Source of the DNA: Megalopta genalis | Lineage: Eukaryota > Arthropoda > Insecta > Hymenoptera > Halictidae | Length of the DNA: 64,000 nucleotides | Assembly (NCBI RefSeq): GCF_051020955.1 | Contig: NC_135015.1 | Span: 6,087,616 to 6,151,615, forward strand | Direction of reading: 5' to 3' | Translations under genes and position numbers: made by a program | Shown: positions 26,014 through 39,100 of the stretch, piece after piece | Numbering within the stretch: position 1 is the stretch's first letter | How the letters are laid out: every line of letters begins with the position of its first letter | The notes under the pieces: generated by a model | Databases searched by the model: none | Told to the model about the DNA's origin: nothing | The model's input: the letters and a program-made list of their open reading frames with translations, nothing else

Positions 26014-29000
26014 ATGATGCATCACTAAAAGAAGAAACTAGACCAGTCCACAAGAAATTAATTTTGGTACCGTAGGCTCCCGAAAATAAATGACAGAACG
26101 TCTTGAACCACTTGTCGATCAAATCTGGCCTATCGGAACATCTTGATCCAGCATCCGAGGCAGTTCACGTAGCGTTGTTGCGCCCCCTGACCTTTATAGA
26201 TGTTAAACTTCCATAATCGCGCTGTCCGGGGGAAAAGTGTGCATAATATAAGATCGGTGATGTCTGTTGTTGGGTAGGAGCGGTTGTGTACCGCGCACTG
26301 GGGCCAAGGGTGGGCCGAGTGTCCGTGAGCCCCAGCGGGGGTTGCACCGGTAAGCTTCAACCCCAAAGTGCCAGGTTGTTCCACCAAGTTCTCGTGTTCT
26401 CGCTCGTGTTGACGGTAACCGTAATCCGTAGTACGTAGCACGTACCCAAATTCCACGTACACCGACACATCACACTGCCACGCAACCACTCACTACCACC
26501 ACTCACTACCGCCAGCATCCCCTCTGCTATCGTCGAGCCACGCGTACTCTCGCGAGAACTATGTATTTCTGCTTTTAATTCGTCATTACCATCGAAAAGT
26601 CCGCGCACCGCCGCAGCAACAGTCTTTAATACCGAAATTCTCTGACACGCGAACGCCAGGCCGGGTAATTAAAGTTTCCATAACGGAATCGGAAATAGAA
26701 TTGGCTCGGCGAGTCGACTCGAGTGCCGCATTACCCGCCGATCGATACCGTATAATTATTAAAGTACAATGGGAGCCAGTTGATCGACGAAATACGCGCG
26801 TAATTAGCCGACGCTATAACCCTGTTATTTTTCGTTTGTATGAAAATGACGCCGACGTGGATGCAATTCGCGTTTCAACGTTACGTTTGCGCGTTGACTT
26901 GCGGATTAGGGCTGCTAATCGAATATCGCGTAACTTGAATCGGCTTGAGTGGAATTGTTCAATTGAGGACGATGATTTTGTCGCTGCGTCGTTCAAACTG
27001 CATACTGGATGCAACGCTGATCTCAGCTACTTCCATGCGTTTTTGCGACGATGTACCGCATCGCTCCGAAACAAATTAGAGATATTGATAGTTTAATCCT
27101 CGTTTGTTTAATCTTTTAGTTTAATAGTTTAATCTTTCGTCTCAATACAATCGTGCCTGGTCGAATATATTGCTGCAGAACGCATCAATATATTGTTATC
27201 AGACGCATCGAAAACGCATTGAAACAAATGAGATGCGACCGGAATCGCAATCAGTATAATCTTAGCGTTCGCAAGTCAGCCCGTATATCCGAAGTTAGTC
27301 GAAATTTGAACCGATTTCCGCCGGCTCCGACGACGAATTCATCAAGGATCAGATCATTACCCGATCATCAGTTGCGCATGAGTACTGTATGTTGATTCGT
27401 AATCGTGGCTTGGTAATCAACGTGAATTCTGTTCATCGAAAATCTCGGCTCCCCATTCTCGCAAATCGCAACACGTACACATCCGACTCACTCAGACCTT
27501 CTCACTCTTCACACGTTACTTGTTCTTACTTGATTGGATAAGAGTCCTTGTTGCCAATTAGTTGTCTTAGGTACCCATAGTTCGAGCATTTGTTGCCGAT
27601 AGTATTTATATTATATATTGAATTGGTAGGATTTTTGGTACTATATCATGTTACATATATATATATATAATATATTATATATTATAAATATTACAAATTT
27701 ATGGAATGCTTAGGAGACAGAACGCCGTATGTTAGTTGTGCATCCGTTTGTTCGTTGTTTCGCCTGTAACCATTTCGTCAACGAGGCCGACGATACGCGA
27801 CGTCACGAGAGGTATCCGGTTGCGTGACGAATTTCGGCCGAATATTCATGAAACAAACAGGACCAGTGAAAGAGGGGGGAGGGGTGGGGGGTGGGGAAGT
27901 TGGAGAGGAGTTGGAAGAATTGTAACGTATGCATTGGCCGCAAAATTGCGCGTTATTGGAATAAATTGTTCTCCCCATTGATGTTCGGGTCTCAATTTTA
28001 TTTGTTATTCTAGTCGTTCGCCGTCCGCGTTGTACTCGCACTTTTCGTTATCCGTGACGGGATTGATTGTGACAGAGACGGAATTTAATCCCGCCCGGTG
28101 ACAGAGCGCGGATAAAAGTGACGAATAATAATTCACTCGGCATCCCCGGTAAATAGATTTTCATTCGTATAATATGAATCTGTTCGCCCGAATTTTTCAC
28201 TTGATATCAATGGGCGACCGATATCGCGACCGTTCGCGGTCGTTAATTCACCTGACCGGTATATTTACGAATGAAATCGTGCTTCGCGTCGGTTTTCATT
28301 AAAGTGCAAATGTAACGGCGGCCAGAAACGCACGGATGTCGAGTAACTAACGGCACAATGCTGTGAAGTGTTCCTACATTAAAAAAGTAGTCGGAGTCAG
28401 AGAATCAAATGTTTGTTCTAGACTTCAATTGTTTTAGACGTATGAACGACATTTATAACGTGCTTGTTAGCAGATTGGGCATTTTTGTAGCGAGTAAAAA
28501 TTGTTCACGTTGGACACCGATGTCAAATAAAAATTCGTTTAATAATTTCTAGGTCGTCCAATGTTTTTGCGATATTTAATCAATTTAATTCTATCATAAA
28601 TGTATAAAATACGCTGACTGCTAATTAGCATGCTGACTTCTCTGCATATTGTACAGCGTGTCCGACGAAATGTCTGGAACGCAGTTCGATTGATTTCAGA
28701 ATCGAAGTATTGTACATAGACAATTTCTCTTTACAGTCATTCCTTTTTGGATACCTTTTAGGTCGTCCGCTTCTTTTTGTCAAAAATAAGTACTCACTCG
28801 TTTCGTTCGATTAGGTAGCAGACATTAGAATGCATTTCAAAATTACTAGGTTATAAATTGAATTGGAACAAACATATCGAAAAGGTACATAATCTGAAAA
28901 AACAGAGCTTTCTATTCGAAAGAACTTGGTCCTCTCTTTCCAACTAATTTTTAAAAATTTCTTTACGCATTGCGAAGCTAGTTAAACGAGACCCGGTAAA

Positions 29001-31990
29001 ATTCTCTTTAAACGAAATTTCAAACCTGAAACGAAGATTTTGCTCTTGTTATCGTCGAACGACCGGTGATTCAACAAAACCACGGTTTCACGCTGTGTCC
29101 ATTATTCGAATAAGATTTCGCGAAAGGTATCCCAGCAGAGCGCGACAGAAATGAATTACAACAAGCCGAGGGAATCGCACCGTAAGATCTTTCGTTCTTT
29201 GCGAATCAAACGCGGAAGCGCACGAGCGCGTTGCAAGAACGTTTCATCAACGCGAGAGGCGGGGACAGAAGAGCGTGAAAGAGATACCGAATTGTTCCAC
29301 TTTTTTCCCCGATACGAATTACGCCGATGGAGACCGGTCGATTTCTTGGATTACGCGCGAGCTCCGGAAAGCGGAAATGTCGCCGCGTGTTTACGTCGGG
29401 CAGCGCGCGCGAGCTCGCCCCGCGATATATTAATAGCGGCCCTATTAGGCGGGGCCCTGTAATCGATGTCGATCGGGAATAATCTTCCGATAGGATCCCG
29501 GTCGGCGTCCCGGCGCTCCCGTGTTTCCCCGTCGAAGGAAAAACACATATTTTACGGACGGTCGGGCGGGATTTAATTCGCTGAAAAGTTCGCCGACTGG
29601 GCTCTCTCTGCTTTTCAGTCGGATTCGCTCGAACAATAACACGGGGCCGCTTTCATCGCGGCCGTGTCGGCGATTAAAGGCAAACATATAATAGAATTTT
29701 AAATCTGTTACGCGGCCACTGATACCCGAGGAATAAAAACATCTGCACTGTTAATCACAGGCGATCCGGGAATTTCGACGATTGCCGCGATGCAAGTCGG
29801 GCCCGCTCGGCCGAGAAGGGTAGGGGATGATCGCGAGTAGGGATCAACCGGGGTTGGAAACATATATACAGCAACGGAATCGTTGGATGAACCGGATTCG
29901 CAGTTTGATCGCCGATAAAGTCTCCGTGTGATCCACCAGTGAACCTTTGATACAACGATTTTCCTTAATCAGAAACCTAATCGATATTTAGAAAAATAGA
30001 CGGTGCTTTTGTACAGGGATAAGTATCGGAGAAGCAAGTTAAGGGCTCGATATTTCGTTGTTCATTTGTCGTACGACGACTCTGCTACTGTTTGACGTTG
30101 TATTCCATTGTTCGACGTCGTTTAACGTTTGATGACGGTAATAAACTTTTTCCAAATGCAGAGAATGTCTCGTTTGTCCATTCCTGTTTGTTCATGAATG
30201 CAGAAATGTATTCGTTTCTTCATTTCATCACTCTAGAACAGACGTAATGGTGTCTTCCGACAAAATATTCAATTTATCGGATGTAATTCTTATCTTCTAT
30301 CCTTGTAATAAACAAACTACAGATCTTTATACTGGAGAGGAATTTCCTTGCTTTGTTAATCATTTTCTATACTCTCAAACTTCAATCCGTTCACTGCTTG
30401 AATATTTGTCTGGAAATATTTGTTGTAGACGCGTGAAATCCGCAGTCTAAATAATATAGAATTGTTTTCAAGTTTTCTGTTACAATTTTGGTATTATATA
30501 GGGTCCGGGTATAATTTTTCTACGCATTCGCAATGGAATTAGATTTCGATGAGACACACCACACACACGACAGAGCCACGTTGTCGCGTCGTACGATAAA
30601 TCATAACGTGTGCGCGTCCCTTTAGGGACGAGCTGCATCGAACGATTTCACCCGCTGCGCGTCGAAACTTTGAATTACTTTTCGTCGACTCGTTTCAATC
30701 TTTCCCAGTTTCCCGTGCAACCTCGTCCTCCCGGCCCCGTTGTCCGTAATGCATTTCTGTTTCTCGAAGCGACTTCTGTTTACTCGGATTGATACAAGAT
30801 TCCTGAAACTTTCCGGCCGAGGCTCGCTTTCTTTTCCACGGACCGTTGCGCGCCAGAATTAAATGCGTCCTTTATATGTATATTTCCATTGAAAGTATTC
30901 CGCCAACAAAACTGCATCTTATTAACTCCATTATCGGGCTGCTATATCGTTCTTCTAACTGTGGATGCGTTTTCTGACGAACGTAAACGTTTAGCAAAAC
31001 CTTATTTTATTATTTCATATAAAACGAATTTAATTTCTTTAGAAAACCATTTTTTAAGCTCTTACTTTTTGGATGAATATGTAAGAAGAAGAACAGTCAA
31101 AACTCGACATAGTAAATTATACTAGGATCTTGTAACTACATTTCAAACATTTCATTGACGTTTCAATTTGTAGCATTTTCGAAAAGTGTGTCTTTGATTT
31201 CCAACCAACAAAATGAGTCCAGATTTGTTATTGTAATATCCCTTTTCACGAAGTTATAATTGTTTAAATATCAACTCAATTTTTGGTGGCACTATAGCAC
31301 TAAAGAATCAGATTTTACACTCACAATCTTTAGGAAGGAAACTAAAGAAGATGCAAGAATATTGTCTAGAATCAATTTCAAACTCACTTATTCGTAACTT
31401 GTTTAAATAACAATATTATAACAAGTTTATGTAACAATTCACGCGACAACTATTCGATTAATGTGGCATATTCATTAGAACGTTAGATCCTCGGAAAAAG
31501 CATCCAATAAAACTGAAATCTAACCAAATTTACAAACTCTCATTAAAATATCGACAGAATGCATCCTTATTTTTCTGGTCTGTATCATCTCATCCATTAC
31601 GACAAACAACGTTCTTGCCCTCCAGCTTCTTCGATACTCTCCACTCAAGCAACGCAGTAAATTATCTCAGAAGGCACACACAGTAAGATGAGCCGTCGGT
31701 GACTTTCGTGTTCCAGTCGCCTAGTTTCAGTGAAACATCGGTGTTCGTTAGCGTTGCGGCACATTGTCCCCGTGAAGAGCGGACATGGGTGCCGTGTACG
31801 CTCGGAGCACAGTTTGAAAAGTATCATTCTCTAGACTAGATTGTAATCAGAACCGTGTTAATACTTCGTTTGTGTCGGCGAGATCGTTGTGTTCTTTTTA
31901 AATAACAAGCGTAGATCGTAAGAGTGTCCATATATTAACACTGTAATTCTTCCTATATATATATTCTATTATCTACGTGTCGTATTCTTC

Positions 31991-34900
31991 TCCATAGTGC
32001 CTAGACTAGCTGACACAAGTAATCGTAACGAGAGATCTCTTTTAATTTAATATGTATAAATCTACATATACATATATACATACTATATATATATATTATA
32101 CATACATATTATCCCGTATCTCGTACTGGTGTTGGATGACTGCCTAGCTCATAGTAAATAGATTACTTCCAAGACTTTCCAGTTTCTCTTAATCGTAATC
32201 AGTAAACAAGCCTAAAAACCGCTACATTAGTTTTCACTAGAACTTTAGACTGACGTCTTTAGACCCGTTCTCACATGGAAACGACATGGCGCGGCCGGAT
32301 GTATCTGTATGTAAACGTAACTGTGTAGCATGGGAAAGAAGAGAAGCTTCTTTCGATCATCCTTTCGAGACGGTCGCCTGAGCCGCGGAAAGGATCAGAA
32401 GCCAGCAAACACTTAGGTCTGGTCCGGCAAACTAATTCGCGCGCCTATATCGTTCGTCCGGGCAGCTGTGCATGCACTATCGGAGCTCGATGTGTGTAGT
32501 TCTAGTGAAAACTGAGGTCCGCAACCGGGTCGCGAAAGTAATGTTCACCCGTTTGGCCGCGGGACCCATAGCCGGAACGCAGGCGACCGTCGATGAAGAT
32601 CTACGACCCGGTTTCATTTTCGAATTGTCCGGCTACACCGCCGCGTCTATGACTATTCATCACGCTCGGGACCGCGACAAGCGCGTGCAACTTTAATCCT
32701 TTTCTCTCGGAATCGTTCGCGATCGTGTTTCGATCCTATCGGAACCAACCATCCCCATATCCGCCCATCCACTCGCCATAACAACGAGCTCGTAATTCTT
32801 CGGCATTCGGGCGCGCGATACGCGATACAAACCGCCGGGCTATGGGTCACTTTTCGTATCCGCGCGAGAAATACACACGAATTTCGATTCGAGTCGAGTA
32901 GAAAACGCTAACTAAAGAGAGGAGGGGACAGACGTCTGGGACAGGATCGTTGCCGAGACCGATGACGAAGACTACCTTCAAGAAGCAGCTCACCTAGGGG
33001 CGAGTAATCTACCATCTACCTAAACCTACTGTCTCTTAGAAACGTCGTCGTATTATCAAGTGGTTTTTTATTATTATACAGTTATTCATAGTAATCTGAC
33101 CTAGTATGCGACCGCGACGGGCTGATCCTTGATTCGACTCTTCCGGCAAGACCATAGGTGTCGCAGAGTTGGGCGATAGGAGAGCTTCATCTTTTTTCTT
33201 CAACGCGACAGTCTTTCTCTTTGCTGTAATTGTTCCTTACTAAAAATTATCGTTTTAGCTTGCCTCGAAATTTCTTTTCGTTGTTAGATAGTATGAACGA
33301 ACGAACGAATTATCTTTCACTCGGATGATTTTTGTACGTAGACGAATTACATACTGCCCAACTCTGGCGATTAGTAGTACGAGGCAGCCGATCAGGTCTT
33401 CCCGTCGTAGCGCAAGAAACGTAGTCATTTAGACAGATCGAGCTGAACGGATTATCAATAGTCTCTGGTTAGAAGCAGTTTGTAGTATAAACGAGATTCG
33501 TTGTCGAACTTTTGTAACTTACACGTTTACAGTAATTAATATAGTGACGAGTTAAGGTTGCCAATATTTGGCGCAGCAATTGAAGAGTTTTCACAAAGTG
33601 GCATTTATCGGTTCTTGAATGACATCGTATGCCGTGATTGGCAACCTTGGCGGTGTTTAGGCTACTAGTCAGAATTTTCGACATGGAATAGAACACGTCG
33701 ACCGACCGTAAACAGTATCTTTGTCTATTGGAAGACAAGTTTTTTCAGTGTCGTCTCAGTTTGATTAAATGGTTATAGACACAGTAGTACGATCACGGTG
33801 AATCTGGGTCCTGTGGCGAGCCGATCCACAGGCTCGGGCTCGCCGATCCATATATTATCCATAGATCATATAGTCGAATTTGATAGAACAGTAGATTAGT
33901 TGCGTAGATAGTATGAGAGTGATACCTTTACTTTTGTGTGTCGTGTGTATATCCGCAGATTTAACTGTCCGTATCTTTTTAATACGTACTTGTTACCACG
34001 TTATTCTATGTACATTATCCTTTTTTGATCATTGTACCTGGAACCAGAACCCGTTGTATTCTACGACTAGTATTTGACTAGTAATTCTTTTGATATCTAT
34101 ACATTACATATATATTTATACATAACTAGTTATACCGTAACACCTGTTACTTCTCGACCAGTTGTTACTGTTTAAACACCGTTGGAGTTTACTTGGCCAC
34201 CTAGTGTTTAGAACGCTAATTAGTAAATAGCCGAGTGAGACACATTTGGCGCGTACGTAGTTTAGACGTTTCAACGTTGACCATCGATATATTACATATA
34301 TTTTTCCACTATATACTTTGTGCCTATATATTATATGTTTACATACCTTCGAGATTTTACGATTATTATTCTTATTCTTATTATCGTTATTCGTTCTTAT
34401 TATTATCGAATTACATGTGTGTAGTTTAGGATGTGCAGATTAACCCAAGTTTTTGGAAATGTGTTTCGTTTGTTAACGCTTCGCGGTCTCGTTGCTGCAG
34501 GAGCACACGACTAACAAAGCCCGCTGACAATTAACATGTAAACGAACGCGATCGTGATCGTGAACGTGGATCGTTCACCGAGCACGTGACTCGTCCAGTG
34601 TGTTGCTTTCGTCGGAGCTTTTGGAGTTATTCTTTTCAGAGGTGCTTCTCTACACTATGACGATACTAACCGCGATCGTCTAACTGCGACGGGAACTCTA
34701 ACAACGACGATCGCGACGATCCCCGTCGCGCTGAAATCGTGGCATTAAATCGTATCCGATGCGCTCTCCCGTCGGAATGAATTTCTCCGCGCGGCAAACT
34801 TTCATTAACCGATACCAAACAATACTTCCTTCCTCTTATCGCTTCCTCAGCTATCTATTTATTCCAGACCTGCATGCTACGGCGATCCGACTAATATTTT

Positions 34901-36150
34901 AGGAACACGTATTTTACGAACACTACCGAGCCTGCTTCTACCTATACCCAATGCATCCTACCGATGCCCAATCCCGCGCGAAGGAAACAGTTCGGTGCAC
35001 AAGCAAACATAATGCTCGCGAAATACGTACGTAGATCTGCTCTCTTACATTAGAACCGCAACAGTACTTTATTGCGTGCACGAGAGAACCTGCGGATATG
35101 GGTCGCAAGAACTCTCTTATTTTTTCACGGAATCAGTATTATCCCGTTTCATGCATCCTTTCGACCCGGCCATCTCCCCTTTTTTGTTGTGTTGTGCTCG
35201 AGCTCTTATAATATATTAATAACTTACGTACTTGTTCAATACTTTCTCGAAGTAATTCGTAGCACAAGATTTCCTGGTAAATTTTCCATGGCTAACCCTT
35301 TGCACTCCACAATGTTTCTACGATTTGAAACGGAGTCTAAATATTATAGTATTGCTCACGAAATTTTTCATTTGTAATCGATATAACGTAGTTAGACCAA
35401 TCAGTGATACGGAGAAAACATTTTCGTTGAATACAAAAGATAGATGTCCTTAGTTTCTTTAAAAAAGGAAGTAGAAGTAAATTGTTTTTTGAAACGTGAT
35501 GACTAGATCGCGGATTTTACGCACTTGCGACGAAGATAAAGAAATTAAACACAAAATATCAATAACATGATAAAGAAATCAGTATTACTAGTGTACAATT
35601 AATATCTTATGAACATTATTTCTGGAAGAAATCACACTGTTTAACTCACTTTTTTTGTAATTGATGAAAACAATTTTCACAAAACTCCGCAGCATAGCGA
35701 CAACATAAGAGCACAAAGGGTTAATCCAATAATATCTCTCGTACTAAATCTTTTTTCAGTTTTAATTAGAAGCAGAGTGAAAGCCAGGAAAAATATTATT
35801 AAAATATTATTCAACCTATACAGATAGCTTTTTGCACATCTGTAAAGCTGCATTTACTCGATCTTCCAGCTGGCCACAGAGATACGTATTTTAATTTTGT
35901 TCTCCACATAACAGTGCATTTAAGTGTTAATCACAATTTGCTCTTTCCAATTATTCTCTCGCGATAATAAATCTTTAAATCGTCGATCTAGCCGTAGTAA
36001 TTGAATGGATTATAATTATAATTGCGTAAGTCACATTTGCCTCAGATTCAGAAATAAGAAGTGCTATTGTTAATTAACATGTGTATTTCGCTTGCTTTTT
36101 AGACATTTTGGCATGTATAGATTACCCTTTAAGACATAAGTCAAAATTTT
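31991..36150. other. Intronic segment, partly UTR-like
   Basis: Positions 31900-34450 are rich in TAG and TA dinucleotides and CG-containing words, like the UTR-like DNA at 1.2-1.8 kb. They include a TA microsatellite at 32060-32110 and two inverted repeats (33164-33366 and 33554-33648). A CpG-rich block spans about 32270-32990. Positions 35380-36150 are AT-rich. No recognisable protein domain. Confidence 0.5.
33554..33648 (+). repeat. Inverted repeat / hairpin with a 12-bp perfect stem
   Basis: AAGGTTGCCAAT (33554-33565) is matched by its exact reverse complement at 33637-33648, separated by 71 bases. G-U pairs and one further G-C pair extend the stem outward, and GGC/GCC can pair inside. 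Function unknown. Confidence 0.6.
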
Positions 36151-39100
36151 CGTAAATGACACTTACGCCACTATGATCGTAACCCACTCAATCGGCTGAA
36201 CGCAGTACTGTCGAACCCAGCCGAATGTAGGCGGCTGTCCGCGCGTTTTCGAAACTTAGTTTCCCATTCGGCAAATTGAACGCGGTCAGTTTTTCCCCGT
36301 TAATTTCCACGGAGGAGCCGCAGAGCGATTGTACAAAAACGTCGGCCGCAGTCGCAAGTATTTTGATTTATCCGCGGCGCACGCCAGTTTTTTGATTCGG
36401 CCGCGTCAGCATCACGCCCGACGGAAGAATTAATTGCGACCGGTAGCAGAACGGCGAGGCGACATTGGCCGGTGAGCTGTGTGCTACCCGGTTGAAATCA
36501 TTCACCTGTCCGACTGTCACAGTCTTCTGGCAACGCCGATATTTCATATCCCCGCGAGTGGATCTCGCCGAGCAACCCTTTTATCCAGATTCTCGATCGT
36601 ATCTACGTCAGCTGGAGATACACTCGAAATAGATGAACTCTTGGCCTAGATCTTTATGCGTCCGGCGTTTTCAATGGGAACGATCGAGGCCCTCGCCTTC
36701 GAGAATCTCCGCCTCGAGATCCGCATTACACTGTCCCTCTGTGAATTTTCTTCGGGAAGACGTTTTTCACGGTTCCCTTGATCCGACACGAGCCATCTTT
36801 GCCTTTCTATTATTCGAAATCCGCCGGAAGCATTTCGAATCTCGCTTTTGGCAAATGAAACCTCCTGCAATTTTGGACCAATTTTCAGTTGTTTCTCTTT
36901 ACTACTGTCGATACATTCCAATAATTCAATCTTGGTATTGTTATTAGAGATTAAATCTTACTGCTATCCGGAGAACTTTCGTAAACTGGAAATTTATTCT
37001 AATCAATAATTCAAGTCAGTAATTCGATACTTTTGTTACGAAGTGCTAGAAGAATTTCTTTTATTTGTTCATGTTCCGTGTCTTGCAAAATGTATTTCTT
37101 ACACTATGACTGTTTGAATCACTTCGATCGAAATAAAACTTGGTTTATCTTCTAAAAAAAAACTTCATATTCAACTTCATTAGCATCGAAGTATTCCTGA
37201 CTTCTTCTCTTCTGTAAACCAACACGAATCTCTTCCACAATATTTTCCTTGGTTTTATTCGATTTTGTAAACTTATATTGATATTTTATGATACAGAGAA
37301 TTGAATTAAAATTTGTGGTAGATCGAGCTAATAGTTAAATTGCACCAAAAGTTTGAACAGTTGCGGAAGGTTAAACAGGGTTCGGTTTCTTGGCGAAAAT
37401 ATTTTTCCTCTTTACCAGAAACTACGAGAGTCTCCTGCCATAGAGTATCGATGTCCATGCTCGCAGGATCCAGAAGCTCGGCAACCATTTCCGACACACG
37501 TGGCCCCCTTCTTTTCACGAAACGTCCGATAAACGTCTGCGGCCAAAGTTTTCCAGTTCATTCGTCACTCCTTCTGACAGCACTCCGATCTCGTTCTTTA
37601 TGTCCACGTTTCTGCTGCCACGTTGGCCTCACGGTTGCGCGACGAATGAGCTTCCATTGTCCAAATATTTGCACTAAGCTCGATGGACCGGCTACGGGCT
37701 CGTGGATCTCCGTCGTCGCAGAGAAATTCTGAAATGACCCAATCAAACCATCGCAGATACTGGGTAAAACTTCGTGGGTCCAAAAATCGATTAAGTCTCA
37801 GAGTATACGGACAATTTTGTGGTGTTCCAAAATTGTAACAAATCGAGTATCAAATGTTCAACTAGCTGAACGATTTTAACTCTCGTACGAGCTTCGGAAT
37901 AACGTTTAATGTCTTCATTGGTCTTTGTGAAAAAATAGATCTGTACGTTACACTTCCTGTGCTGCGATGAATTTAACATGCTTTTACCATACTAAGGATG
38001 TAATATGTTAGAATAAATGATTAAATAATTAAATAGTTAAGAACACATAGAATGTTACAAGATTTTGATTTTATTCCTAATTATATTAATTAGATAATTC
38101 GCTATAGAATTTTGTTTATTAGCCACTTTTGGCCACGAGGATATTCGATGTAACAAATTGTTTTCGCTTTACAGACGACAAACTCAGGGAAATTCAGGGA
38201 AACTTCCTTTCAACACTTCTGCAGAAAGAAACGGTCGCACATTAACACAAAATTCACATTGCTCAGAAATTACGAAAAGACCGTACGAGAGTTAAACGAA
38301 CAAAGCTTAGTCGAAAAATCCCAGGGTTTCGAAAAAATCGAGTAAACCAGGTTCTCGGCATTCTCCATTTCTATTTGCAGGCCGGAACAGGGGGTAGGGA
38401 AAAAGGGTATGAAACCCCACGTAAATCGTCAGGCGATAGAGAAGCGCAGCGAATATTCCTCTGGAGCTGCAGCAGTGGCTCGAAACATCCGGCCCGAGCC
38501 CGATAGAGACAAGCCACACCATTAAGCGGCGTGATACCCCCATACAAATCACGTCGATCTGCGATTTATGGTCCGTTCGGCCCTCCTGCCCCCGCCAGCC
38601 TTCACGCTATCGTGTTATCAGTCTCGCCAGTCGCCCAAAACGAGATCCGACTCTGGAAATACTCTGTTTTCACGCTGTCCGAGCCGTGATCCTTTTCTTC
38701 GACAATAACGGCCGAACGCGTTCTATCAGTTCGCAGCCTGTTCCCCATTGATCCGCGAACGCGAGCCATCACGGGGATATTTCATGTTTTCTTTTTTGCA
38801 CCTTGTAGCAGAGTATCGATATTTATTACTCGGTGCTCGGCGGAAAATGATTTCGACTTGAGGCGCTCGTTTGAGCCTTCCAACCAAGTTCTCGGTTGGC
38901 TGTCGCGCGAATTAATTCACAGCTTTTCCTTCGATTCCCACGGAACTCCTTCACCTCGAGCTCCCCTTTAGGATTTAATGTTTCATTTGACGCATGCCGA
39001 CTCGCTAACCGCGTAACGCGAGCTCTGCACTCGCAGCCACTAACCCAATTAACTCGAAGCTCTGGCTTTCGCGAAGCTCCGTAATATTTTACGCTACCTA

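Larger units (their letters stand above)
22456..31990. other. Intronic segment without a supported gene
   Basis: CpG-dense blocks at about 22.8-23.3, 26.2-27.0 and 29.1-29.7 kb. AT-rich blocks at 25.5-26.1, 28.4-29.0 and 30.9-31.6 kb. A CGAT tetranucleotide run lies at about 22926-22942 and a TA microsatellite at 27651-27690. A pre-miRNA-like hairpin sits at 25959-26015. No supported exon. Confidence 0.6.
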